From Trichopria drosophilae (taxonomy: Eukaryota; Arthropoda; Insecta; Hymenoptera; Diapriidae), in assembly GCA_030407085.1 (NCBI GenBank), contig CM059582.1, positions 160,944,001 to 161,008,000 on the forward strand: a stretch of 64,000 nt of DNA, given 5' to 3'. This document shows positions 49,651 to 59,447 of the stretch, piece by piece. The notes beneath the pieces were generated by a model. The model made no database searches, had not been told where the DNA came from, and saw nothing but the letters and a program-made list of their open reading frames with translations. The number at the start of each line of letters is the position of its first letter. Position 1 is the first letter of the stretch. Made by a program: the position numbers and the translations under genes.

Positions 49651-51198
49651 GTAACATTTAAGATTTCTTTAATAAACACAGGTTTTTCAGAGTAGGCAAA
49701 CGAAGGACCCCCCTTTTCATGTAATTTTCACATTTTTCTTTTGTAGACAATCGGGATTTTCAAAGACATAATAAGTACGAAAAATAGCCCATACGCAGGG
49801 GAAATGGTGTGGATTAAATTTTTGTTATCTATTGAAAATACATATACCATAAAATAAACATGAATAAAAAATCCCATTTTTAAGTTAACAAAATGGCGTA
49901 AGTAAAAAGATACATAAAAATAAAACGACTATACATACTCAGATATAATTATATATAGTTTTATATTGATATAATTATATAATCACATATGACAACATGT
50001 TAACGGAACGCTTTTTGTCAAAATCTTCATATATAATTATAATAGATACAGATAAATACCCAATTATATGTAATCGATATTTTTCTAGTATAAATACTAA
50101 CAATAATAACGAAGTATTTGCGTGCTGAATGACACTCGGGAAATCAAGTATTTCGCACTAACTAAAGTTTAATAAGTTGTAGACCGTCGGAATGTCGGTA
50201 TTGTAGAGTGTCGACAGAGTTTCCGTTCAATAAATCTTCCGCTAGCACTAACGATTAAAATCTCAATGTAATTATATTTTATCGTAATAAAATGATTCAC
50301 GTAATTAAACTTATATGTACATGCGTAAAATTGTGGAGGTCACTAATCAAACCGACTTTAATTAATTTTTATCGAAATAGCGTTTAATTGAAAAATTAAA
50401 TTAATTCTAAAAAAGATTCGATATTTAACCCGACCTGTACTCTGTAGCCTGATATTTTTGAGAATCACTTTTATTGCGAAATGATAATACAAAGAATAAT
50501 AATTTTTTTATCTTTCTAAAAATCTAGAAATTTATGAGAATTGGAGCAAAATGTTTGCGACCAATAATTCGTTGAAATTGTTTATATTTGAAGTAGCGAG
50601 TAATTAGTATAGCAATGTTTACATGTTGAAAAGTACGCCTGACATTTGTCGATGCAAAACACGCGTTGTCACACGTGAATCTTCGGATTGGACATTTGAT
50701 ATTCCGGGGAATTGTTGAATAATTGAAATAAGTAATTCTGAGTCATTCGCATTCTTCAAGTATTCCCACATATTCCACGTACATTAAAATATATCCGCGT
50801 GACTTCCTAACAATAAATAACAAAATCATCGTTTCCCAAGTGATTATTCAGTATTTCTTTCCTCTGATATTACATATTTAATCAAAATAGTAAAAATTGC
50901 AGTAAATGTGTTTTTCATTCTCTAAGCATTCAAACGTTAAAACAACTAAATGAAATAATTAACAGTTTACCATATACATGAAGAATACATATGTCGGTGA
51001 CATAAATGTAATGGAGAAATGTAATTAGATTTCATACATTTCTATAATAACGTTTTAGGTACATGGACAGAACCCTATCAATTGTTGGTCATAAAAACAA
51101 ACGAAATTTAATTGTTAGGTTAGGTGTAACATTTGCAATTCTTGAAATACAGCTTCTTCAATCTTTTCTAGTCAGATCTCTACTTCGAATACCCTACA
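49651..51198. other. Non-coding stretch
   Basis: AT-rich. TATATAATTATATA-type motifs cluster at about 49935-50050 and recur near 51535-51690. No gene seen. Confidence 0.45.
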
Positions 51199-51206
51199 AA
51201 AAAATT

Positions 51207-51384
51207 GGGTGCACCTCAAAAACCCGACATTTCATAAAACAGATACTAAAAAACCAGAAATTTAAAAAACGGACATTTTTTGAAAGACAGAATTTCTGCT
51301 TTTTTAAATGTATGGTTTTTTTAATGTTAGGTTTTTTAATGTCCGTTTTTTGAAGTATCTGTTTCGGTTTTTTGAGGTGCACCC
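51207..51384. mobile_element. Foldback family A, copy 5, core-less (178 bp)
   Basis: Ends GGGTGCACCTCAAAAACC and GGTTTTTTGAGGTGCACCC, flanked by exact duplications AAAAAATT at 51199-51206 and 51385-51392. It consists of two arms only, which shows that the arms suffice for insertion when enzyme is supplied elsewhere. Confidence 0.9.
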
Positions 51385-51392
51385 AAAAAATT

Positions 51393-52037
51393 GTGTCACC
51401 GTCGACATAATTTTCTAAATTTCTTTTTGACTATGCTTTTCTCGAAACAGAAAGGTACCTCAGAAACAGGGAATATATGGCATTTGAGATATAATTTGAT
51501 ACTTTTTTTGATTGCTTTTTGAAGCATAATTACATTTATATATAATTATGTAATGTTGTTTATGGATTTTGGATGTAAACTAGGCCGATTACATCTAATC
51601 ACGAATAATCATATATAAATGGATGATTTATTGTTAAAATCCATATATAATTATATATAAATACATCTAAAATTCGATATAATTGTATATATAATAAAAT
51701 TTCGAAACGGTATGCTTCACTCAATATTGGTCCAAATTAAGAGTTAAATTACAAAGTGACGTAAACAAAATATATGCTATCGGCAAATAAATTTTTTTTA
51801 TACCCCGATAAAAATGGATAAATGTGTTCTCATTGCTTGAAAAACATGGCCAACAATCAAATTTTGAAATATTTTAAGATTAAATAATTGAAAGTAATTA
51901 AAATTTCTACATTATTACATTTTTAGAATTTTTAAATTTTCCTAAAAATGTTTCGAATTTTCAAAAAAATCTGTTTTAGCATTTTCTAAAACAGATGAGA
52001 TGAAGTGCAACACTAGTAAAATTCGGTGTGTATTGCA
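51393..52037. other. Non-coding stretch
   Basis: AT-rich, with TATATATAATTATAT-type motifs near 51535-51690. No gene seen. Confidence 0.45.
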
Positions 52038-52039
52038 TA

Positions 52040-52268
52040 CACTGAAAAAAATTCCTAATTTCAAGTAAATATTTACTTGATTAGTCGCAAGAAAATATTT
52101 ACTTATAATAGAAAAATAATTTGTTAATTCAGCTAAATATATTAATTTGATTTTATCCAGCAAATAAATATTTATTTAAATTCAGAAAATATTTCCTTAT
52201 TTTAAGTAAATATTTTGTTGCGACTATTCAAGTAAATATTTACTTGAAATTAGAACATTTTTTCAGTG
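52040..52268. mobile_element. TA-flanked miniature element with CACTGAAAAAA ends
   Basis: TA at 52038-52039 and 52269-52270. Ends CACTGAAAAAA and TTTTTTCAGTG. Arms contain CAAGTAAATATTTACTTGA, itself palindromic, followed by TTAGTCGCAA, mirrored by TTGCGACTAT at the right. At 229 bp and without coding, it is a non-autonomous element with Tc1/mariner-like TA target. Arm fragments near 16280-16410 suggest at least one older relative. Confidence 0.8.
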
Positions 52269-52270
52269 TA

Positions 52271-54857
52271 AATATAGATATAAATTGCTTTAAATGTTAA
52301 ATATAGGATTCTTCAATGCAAATTAATCGAAATTTGATGAAAAAAATGTTCACTAGGATTTAGTCGACCTCTGAAAAATCAATATTTCACCAAAGAGGAA
52401 TAAAATTTGAACAGTGATGCCTTCATTTTTTTACTTAACTCTTCAAAACTTGTATTTTTATTTTTTAAATAACATAATTATTATTATTTAAATGACGTTG
52501 AAAAAGATTTTGCAAAAGGCGAAGTATGTTTACAAAATTTCAAAATGGCGATTCTTGTAAATGAAATTTAATCGAATATTTAAAATGGAATATTTGGAAG
52601 TACTCAATTTAAATTTCTCATAAAGAATCGAATTAAAGTCGTTATATTTCTAGAATTTCATGAGTTGAATAAAGTTTGCTAAATCTAACGTATTAAAATA
52701 ATCAAGTGTATGTAATAAATTTCCTAATACCTTGAAACTTGATAAAATAAAATGTTTTATAGTCTTTGTCTTCAAGTAATTTTTCACCGTTTTTTTTTTT
52801 CAAATTTTGAAATCCTACGGCTTAAATATCCATATTTCAAATTATTTTTCAAATTATAAACTAAATATGAAATGCGTCTACTTTCGCAATAAAAACTTTT
52901 TAACGTATTACTAAAATATTTGTTCAATTTAATGAAATATTCATTGTTTAAATAAATTTTGTTACTTTTAAAAAACATTTTAATATTGGTGCATTGCAGG
53001 CGCATGCATCTACGACTACAAAAACAACTAGTTTTTACTCGTAAAGACAAAAAATGTAATTCGTTTATAATTGGCCAATAATACAAAATGTTTAGACGAC
53101 GTAGTTGTATACATTTTAAGTATTAAACGAATAATGAATAATAACCACACATGACATAGAATTAGGGCTTACGCTAAATTTTCATCATTTTTTATCAATT
53201 TTTTTACATTTGACTGAACGAATCATTGTTTAATAATGTTGATAATTTTAAAGGAATTAAACTAACATTTAAATCACCTTATTACTCCACATTTTCTAAA
53301 AGTACCCTGATTTTATGCCTGATCCATAACGACTGTTTTCACTTATAATGTATTACTTAAAAAAACCACATATTTATTTTTGTTACCGTACTTTGTAAAA
53401 ATCTAACCCATAAGCAGTAAATTTCAAATGAAATTACATGTAACAAAAATAAATACTACATGAAAATTATATTAGTAGTAAAAATATATTTTCTAACAAA
53501 TTCTGATTGTTCTATTTAAACGATGTCCATTGGCAAAATAAAAGGAGATACTGCAAAAAGACCAAGACAATGCGTCTACATACGCAGTAATACTACATTA
53601 TCAATGTGTATAATTACTCCGGAGCATGACCCCTTAAGATACTCGACAAGTTGCGTAACCTAATCGCAAAATAGCGAGTTGAATTAGACTGCGTCATTCT
53701 CAAAAAATGATGTACAAACGATGACATTGAAACGTCGTTTTCATTTAAGGATTTTGAGTTCAGAATCGTAGTAGTCAGACGTTGCGTGCTTCGGTATCGT
53801 AACGTCGTTATTACTTCGGCGATACTTTGGCATACCACGAATAACAATCGTGAGTGAGGTTTACTTAAAAAAAAAAAAAAAACGATCGCATAGCGTTCAA
53901 TGTTTTTTACTTATTGGTAAGCGTATAGTACAACTACGCGCTTCAGTCACGCCATCTCTATTGTAATAAGTTGTGAGACACGCACGTTTCCAGTAATTAT
54001 TTCCGTATTTTAATCGTTCGTCAAGTTTGACAAATAAGGGCGTTAATTTTTCTTGTTTGTCCTATTGTTTCTTATTATGCATAATATTCTGCATTGACGT
54101 ATCCTGATGTAATAACATCAACATCGTTGAACTGCTCTCATCCTCCAGTCGCTATGGAAACATAAAGGTACGATGCAGCATTTCTATTCCTAGAACTGTC
54201 TTTCCCACGTGTTGGAATTTTATTTTTTCGCATGTAAACATAAGTGATGTTTGAATGTAACATCCGAAGGAAAACATCCGCTGATTGGAACCGCGAGGAC
54301 TTCCTCATGGGGAATCGCGACTCTCGCTCCGGTCGTTGATGGCAAAAGGCCCCGGGGGCGTGAATCGTAAAAGGACCTAACCTCACCCATAAATGTCAAG
54401 GCGACATCGTCGGTGGGTTTCGTGGGCTTTGAAAATAAAATCGAGTGACCGATTGCGGTAATACTGTCGGCGTAGGTATGGGGGAACCTAGTCTGCTGGG
54501 TTACGACATACGACGGAATCCCGATGCCTCGGGTTCTTACGCACACCTATTACAGGCGTGATTTTTATGATATACATAACTTGCGACTTTACATAACCGT
54601 GCCAACTGCTACTATTGATATATGTTATATAACAATTAAAACTCTCTGTGGTATTTTTGCCTCATTTTTAATCCAATCGAAACATTTTTAAAAAACAATA
54701 ACATCGTCCAGTACTGGGCATCACTTATCCATTACCCCGAAATACTATAATTTCAGAAAATGTCAACTATTTTGGAGCCAAGTTGAACGAAACCCGAAAA
54801 ACTTGATCATTTCACATTTTTCGGAAACTTCAAAGGCTCTTCCCCTTTCTTCGGCGT
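52271..54857. other. Non-coding stretch; G+C-richer patch at 54140-54560
   Basis: Mostly AT-rich, with a 16-A run at 53867-53882. 54140-54560 is G+C-richer and open on the - strand in two frames (82 and 108 codons) without recognised domains. It might be upstream regulatory sequence or exon of the LRR gene or of the opposing TTLL5-like gene, but no splice pair could be fixed. Confidence 0.35.
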
Positions 54858-54953
54858 TCAGTCGCGCGAAAGTTATGGGCGTATCCTGTCGCGACTTTTT
54901 TGCGCTCATAATTTGCTACATAAGTACAGCCATTAAACAGGAAAGTCGTTTCG
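54858..54953 (+). promoter_or_regulatory. Candidate core promoter and first exon of the LRR gene
   Basis: TCAGTC at 54858 is an arthropod initiator match. Counting its A (54860) as +1, TGTCG falls at +28 to +32, a four-of-five match to the downstream promoter element. A donor-like TTTCG-GTAAGC follows, with GT at 54954. Splicing this to the acceptor before the LRR start codon would remove an intron of about 440 bp. All of this is inferred from short motifs, and no coding evidence exists in the exon. Confidence 0.35.
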
Positions 54954-55408
54954 GTAAGCGGTCCGATTAGTGCAACTCCGTTAATTCCATAGAGCCTCGC
55001 ATATTACGACAAATACGAACTTCGTTCTAGAGTTAGCTGAACTAGGTTCGTGTTTGCAAATGACAACCTATTTGAAAAAGCGTCAATAACGTAAACATTA
55101 TCGAAGCCGAAAAATGTGTTGACGAAAGCTCATTAAAGTCACGTTGAGATGAGTGTAAGTAATTGTTAACAGAAGAGTCCTAAATGTCTCAATTGAATTT
55201 GACAATTAGCACCAGGCACGTGCATCGCATGACGTTTATACCGGATAAATCATCTTCACGTTTTTCTCATGCATACATTGTATGATTGTTTCCATTATTT
55301 CATAAACATTATCTAACAATAGATATGCGTTTCTATTTAACTTTTATTTTTTATTATCGACTCGTATACTAAAAGATGTTGTTTTTATGTGCAGGAAAAC
55401 AAGCCAAT

Positions 55409-57160
55409 ATGCCTGGCCATCGTCAGCCTAAATCCCTGGAAGTACTTAGTTTAGGACGCGTATGCCAGCAGCTCGATGCAACATGTCGAAGACTCCAAGT
55501 GCTTTCACAAGAATCATCGGCAGCCCAAGTGCTCGCCTATACCAAGCAGGCAATTCGACCATATTACGTCAATGCACTTACCGCACAGATCCGTTCTCAG
55601 GTTATCGAAGAGACATCCAGAATGCTGTACGGTCCATCGACCGATGGTTCGACGTTAATTTCCGGTCCAGCGCCACTTTACCTCCTGGCTTTGTTGCTGG
55701 GTCATGACATCCGCAAGCTCAAAGTGAATCTCTGCTGCTATTATGGATGTAGCCACCAAACTTCCCTCTTGAAACTGCTCTCAACGGAAGGAGTTGGATT
55801 GGAGGGTCTGGAGCTTGCGCGTTCAGCTTTGCTCAGATTGGATTGCAAGCTTTTACGATCAGCGTTGCTCAACATGAAAAATCTACAACGTCTCACTCTG
55901 AGGAACATCGCCAGCGATGCTGTTTTGCAGGTTGTAGGGAAAGCGTGTCCGAAGCTGATCGTCCTAGATGTCGCTTGTTCGAGGCAAGTCACGGATGCTG
56001 GATTGAAGCAGCTTTTACTGCACGTGGAATTTCGAGACAGAGTTTCTCATACCGCTTCCCAGGAATTGTCCAGTTGGTCGCGACTGAAGACTCTGCTTTC
56101 AAGGTTGAAGATTCGCAACCCGACGTCGGAAAAGAGAAAAAAGCAATCTGTGCTACTGGACCATTGCGAGAGCCGCAACTTTCTTTGCGACACTTTGCGA
56201 GTCTTGAACGTGGCGAACACCTGCGTGACCAGCAACGGCGTTCTCTTGGCGTTAATGCACGTGCCGAGACTAGAATCTCTCGCCGAATACAGCCATATGG
56301 GGAGAGTCGTCGAAATTATGAATCGAGGCGTCGTCGACTTGAAGACTCCTTTCAGTTTGACGCAAGCGAGAAGTTGCAGGACCACTCCGGCGAGGCTGGA
56401 GTTACTGGCACAGGCGTGTCCGCACGTCAACAAGTTGCACATCTCGGAGCCACGACATCCCCCCGAGGCGCTGAATCTCTTCCCTTACGTCACATCTCTC
56501 AGCGTCCACAGCATCCCGGCGCAGAAAGAATGGCTCAAGGGCTTCTACGACTACCTTCGAACAAACGGCCGGAATTTGCGCGAGCTCAATTTGCGCGTAT
56601 CCCAGAGCGAAATTCCTCTGGATCTTGACCTCAAGGAGATATTCCTTTGTTGCCCGAACCTCCGGACCTTCACAAAGGATGGCTCCAATGTCGTTTGGTC
56701 ACCCGGACCCGACCCACCTACTCTCAAGTACCTACGGAAGGTTCAGCTAGGTCGAACCGTCAGTGCAATTACCATTACGAAGATCTTATCCCTGGCTCCA
56801 GAACTGACAGCGCTCCACGTTCACAGTTGTTTCGACTTGACCAACGAACATCTCGAAAAACTACTGAACGCACCGTCGAAGAACTCGTTGTCCAGACTCG
56901 GCAGCGCCAAACGTTGCGACAATAATAGTTTAGTTCAAAACTTGACTTGTTTTTATATATACGAGGCTAGCAAAGTGTCAGCGTCTACGGTCTTAAATAT
57001 GTTCAAAAGTTGCGGCAAACTTCGCCGAATTGGCAACCTTGCGAATTGGGGTCTGGACTGCGAAGGCGTTAGAACGTTAAGAAGTACGCTGGCTCGTGCC
57101 AACCTCGATGTAGATTTATGTCCTGGTTCCCACTGGTTTTGGAGCGACTGCATCCAATAA
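55409..57160 (+). CDS. Leucine-rich-repeat protein, 583 aa, single coding exon
   Basis: The frame opens at 55376, but codons before 55409 lie in a 3' splice site (GTTTTTATGTGCAG, exon from 55394), so translation most likely starts at the ATG at 55409. Degenerate LRRs of the AMN1 / F-box-partner type appear around residues 131-203 (LQRLTLRNI, PKLIVLDVACSRQVTDAGLK), 262-290 (LRVLNVANTCVT), 340-370, 388-420 (LRELNLRVSQ), 442-487 (LTALHVHSCFDLTNEHLEKL) and 511-545. No F-box, signal peptide or membrane segment is evident. Residues 9-22 (SLEVLSLGRVCQQL) resemble the elongin-binding BC-box region of ZYG11-type substrate receptors, but the key cysteine spacing is imperfect. A ubiquitin-ligase adaptor role is therefore only a guess. 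The coding exon is intact and clearly G+C-richer than the flanks. Confidence 0.9.
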   Translation: MPGHRQPKSLEVLSLGRVCQQLDATCRRLQVLSQESSAAQVLAYTKQAIRPYYVNALTAQIRSQVIEETSRMLYGPSTDGSTLISGPAPLYLLALLLGHDIRKLKVNLCCYYGCSHQTSLLKLLSTEGVGLEGLELARSALLRLDCKLLRSALLNMKNLQRLTLRNIASDAVLQVVGKACPKLIVLDVACSRQVTDAGLKQLLLHVEFRDRVSHTASQELSSWSRLKTLLSRLKIRNPTSEKRKKQSVLLDHCESRNFLCDTLRVLNVANTCVTSNGVLLALMHVPRLESLAEYSHMGRVVEIMNRGVVDLKTPFSLTQARSCRTTPARLELLAQACPHVNKLHISEPRHPPEALNLFPYVTSLSVHSIPAQKEWLKGFYDYLRTNGRNLRELNLRVSQSEIPLDLDLKEIFLCCPNLRTFTKDGSNVVWSPGPDPPTLKYLRKVQLGRTVSAITITKILSLAPELTALHVHSCFDLTNEHLEKLLNAPSKNSLSRLGSAKRCDNNSLVQNLTCFYIYEASKVSASTVLNMFKSCGKLRRIGNLANWGLDCEGVRTLRSTLARANLDVDLCPGSHWFWSDCIQ

Positions 57161-57823
57161 CTTTCTAAGGTTGTAAACTATTCTCTACTTAGAACGTCCC
57201 CTTTTAAGGACTTGAAGATTTCAAGTGAATATCGCCACGATTTACTTATTACCTTTGTAATAATATTGTAATTTGCCGTGGAACATCCCGACGAAAGAGG
57301 TGTAATCGAGCAGTGTTTCAAACAATGTTAGAAAGTAATATTTCTGGTGATGCAATATCGTTGCTACTTTCGAAAGTGTAAATATAATTTGTACGATTTG
57401 CAACTAATATATGAACAAGTTGAGAATATTACTTAACGACTTTAGGCTGGTAAGTTCGGACATTTTTTGATAAATCTATGGTTTCAGAAATGCCGTTGAA
57501 ACACAAAACTATTTCGAAAAAAATTGTTAAATCTTAGAAACACTTCGGATCAACCCCAGGTTGATTTTCTACACCGAAAAAAGGAAGAAAGCAGCTAAGT
57601 TGCGAGTTAATCCCGCGTAGTGTGATACTGGCTGCCGTTAACCGAACACTGTCTTTTTCTAAGCAGACTGTATATTTATCAGTATTATCTACATCGTCGA
57701 ATCACCCGTGGGCGATCACTCATGTGTATTCAAAAGTGCAATTTTGTTCGTCTAACGAATTGTGCTAAATAGCTTCACGCTAGCCGTTAAAATGTAATTT
57801 TATTGTATACATACGAATCGCTA

Positions 57824-57829
57824 AATAAA
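57824..57829 (+). terminator. Poly(A) signal candidate 1 for the LRR gene
   Basis: AATAAA in CTAAATAAAAGAGCGG, about 660 bases past the stop codon. It is the first AATAAA noticed downstream on this strand. Confidence 0.4.
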
Positions 57830-58135
57830 AGAGCGGTCGAATATTAACTCTGTCAAGCTCTAAAATAGGTGAAGTCGCCGAATGTAAAAATACACGAACG
57901 ATGTTCGAAATTGAGTGATAATCTGCGCCACAACAGCATCGAATTTCACGACGTAGATATTAGCCAACGATAGAGCGAGTTTTTGCACGATACACTTATC
58001 ACGTACTGTAAGGTTTAGTCAACTAGAATCCGAATTGCCTTAAGAAACGAGGCAACGTTAGTCAAGAATGCAAGAAATATCCAAAAGCTTATTATGAGTT
58101 TTGTTGACTTTTGTTTCTGCATTTACAATTTCGAC

Positions 58136-58141
58136 AATAAA
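58136..58141 (+). terminator. Poly(A) signal candidate 2 for the LRR gene
   Basis: AATAAA in CGACAATAAATTTTTG, about 975 bases past the stop. G+C content drops sharply soon after it, which fits the end of the transcript. Confidence 0.4.
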
Positions 58142-59115
58142 TTTTTGTAATCTGCCATCTATTAACTGTTTATGAATACACCTTACACATTTCTGGGTTT
58201 TACTAATGCAATTTTTATATACGGAATAAATATTCGATGAAAATTGAAATAGTCATTGATTAGTTAAAATTTTTATTAAAAAAAAAATTTAGGTGAGTAA
58301 TTTAAATAATTCACAATAATGTCAGAGACCATTTATAGATTACATTTTTTTATTAATTTTATTTTCTTGTACTATTAGTAAAATGTAATATATCGAAGTA
58401 CTGCGTAGGAAGTAATATATAAAGAAAAACAGACTTTAGTCAGTAATTGTTGTTAATACTACTAAGATGATTTTGCATTTTGGTAAGTATCCTAGTTGTC
58501 ATAATTCTTATACAAAAGTCGGCTTTTAAAATGAATTCTGCATAAATAAATCTAGGAACATAATCCATTAGAATATAAGGAATTAATAGTCCTTTTATGT
58601 TTCAATAGTTTCAAAAATTAATAATGTAGTAAACATTGTCCAATTGCACACATTTCGTTCCGACTAAAAACGACTGTCATTTGTCACACTGGAGTGTGAA
58701 ATTTGAAAAGAATATGGAAGAGAATAGGGTCCTCTGAATCTTAAAAATTAATACAAATCATAGAGATTTAAGATTCCAACATGAAAATGGGTTGACGACT
58801 CAATGCAATGGACAGCATCTTGCGCAATTGAATGAATAACGTATCTAATTTCAGGGATTGCTGTGACTAATGTATCATATCCACATTATGTTTTGATTGA
58901 TTATTTATCAGCGGTACATTAATGTAGATTGTTGCAAATAAACTGTTTCATCTTGATAACCAAACTTTTTTGATATCAAGTTTCGGTTTGATACCGAACC
59001 GAGTTACTTCCTATAACATTCATAACCGTTCACTTTCGCAAACAAACTCAAGTACAACCAACTTGGTTTGGTCTGAAAAAATTTGTTTCGGTAAATTTAT
59101 GTTTGTTGTACTCAC
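58142..59115. other. Space between LRR gene and TTLL5-like exons
   Basis: AT-rich. On the - strand this is the start of the intron after TTLL5-like exon 59116-59239 (donor GAG-GTGAGTAC). I searched it for the next conserved exon (the segment coding an N-L-M-W-T-G motif in this family) and found none. Confidence 0.45.
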
Positions 59116-59382
59116 CTCCGATAAGCCGTGCGCTTGCAAGAGTACGTTGATAAGTTTAGTACCCGCTTGAGAGATTTTATACGTCATGTGCAGCTGCTTC
59201 GCTGGAGGATTCTCCGGGGGAGTTGCGAGCGCAGAACACCTAAAAGACAAATTAAGTTATTTCATCAATCAACAATTAAGTAACTCTAAATTACATACTT
59301 GAATCGTAAAACTCGGGCCTTGTTTCCACTCGGTCCATTAATAAGCCACTCGTTTGTCTGTGAATTATTGTCCTTCTTTGTC
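59116..59382 (-). CDS. TTLL5: TTLL5-like tubulin polyglutamylase, two N-terminal exons
   Basis: Exon A is 59299-59382 (84 bp): acceptor TTTTTTTGCAG, donor TTCAA-GTATGT. Exon B is 59116-59239 (124 bp): acceptor TCTTTTAG, donor GGAG-GTGAGT. The 59-bp intron splits codon AA-G, and the join stays in frame. Exon A gives NEWLINGPSGNKARVLRF; exon B ends MTYKISQAGTKLINVLLQAH then GLSE. This is the order found at the start of TTLL5: a W-x-x-G segment with a V-L-x-F strand, then YKI...L...LL..HG..E leading into the catalytic region. TTLL5 adds glutamate chains to tubulin. The catalytic exons are not in view, so integrity cannot be judged. The next exon should start in phase 0, probably with valine. Confidence 0.65.
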
Positions 59383-59447
59383 CTGCAAAAAAATAAGAAA
59401 GGTCTTATTTGACTTGCACAGAAGGGAGGTTGCATCGTATACGTCAT
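59383..59447 (-). other. Alternative 5' extension and start of the TTLL5-like gene
   Basis: An ATG at 59447-59445 in strong context (CCCACC-ATG) reads in frame into exon A without splicing, and an in-frame TGA lies just upstream of it. This would make 59299-59447 the first coding exon. Against it, the 11 bases before exon A (TTTTTTTGCAG) are a near-ideal splice acceptor. The amino termini of this family are usually acidic, unlike the MTYTMQPPFC that this start would give. An upstream exon is therefore more likely. Confidence 0.4.

Noticed and set aside
55843..56628. 261-codon + strand frame inside the LRR gene
   Set aside because: A shadow frame of the LRR coding exon; the LRR frame alone has coherent repeats and spans the whole region.
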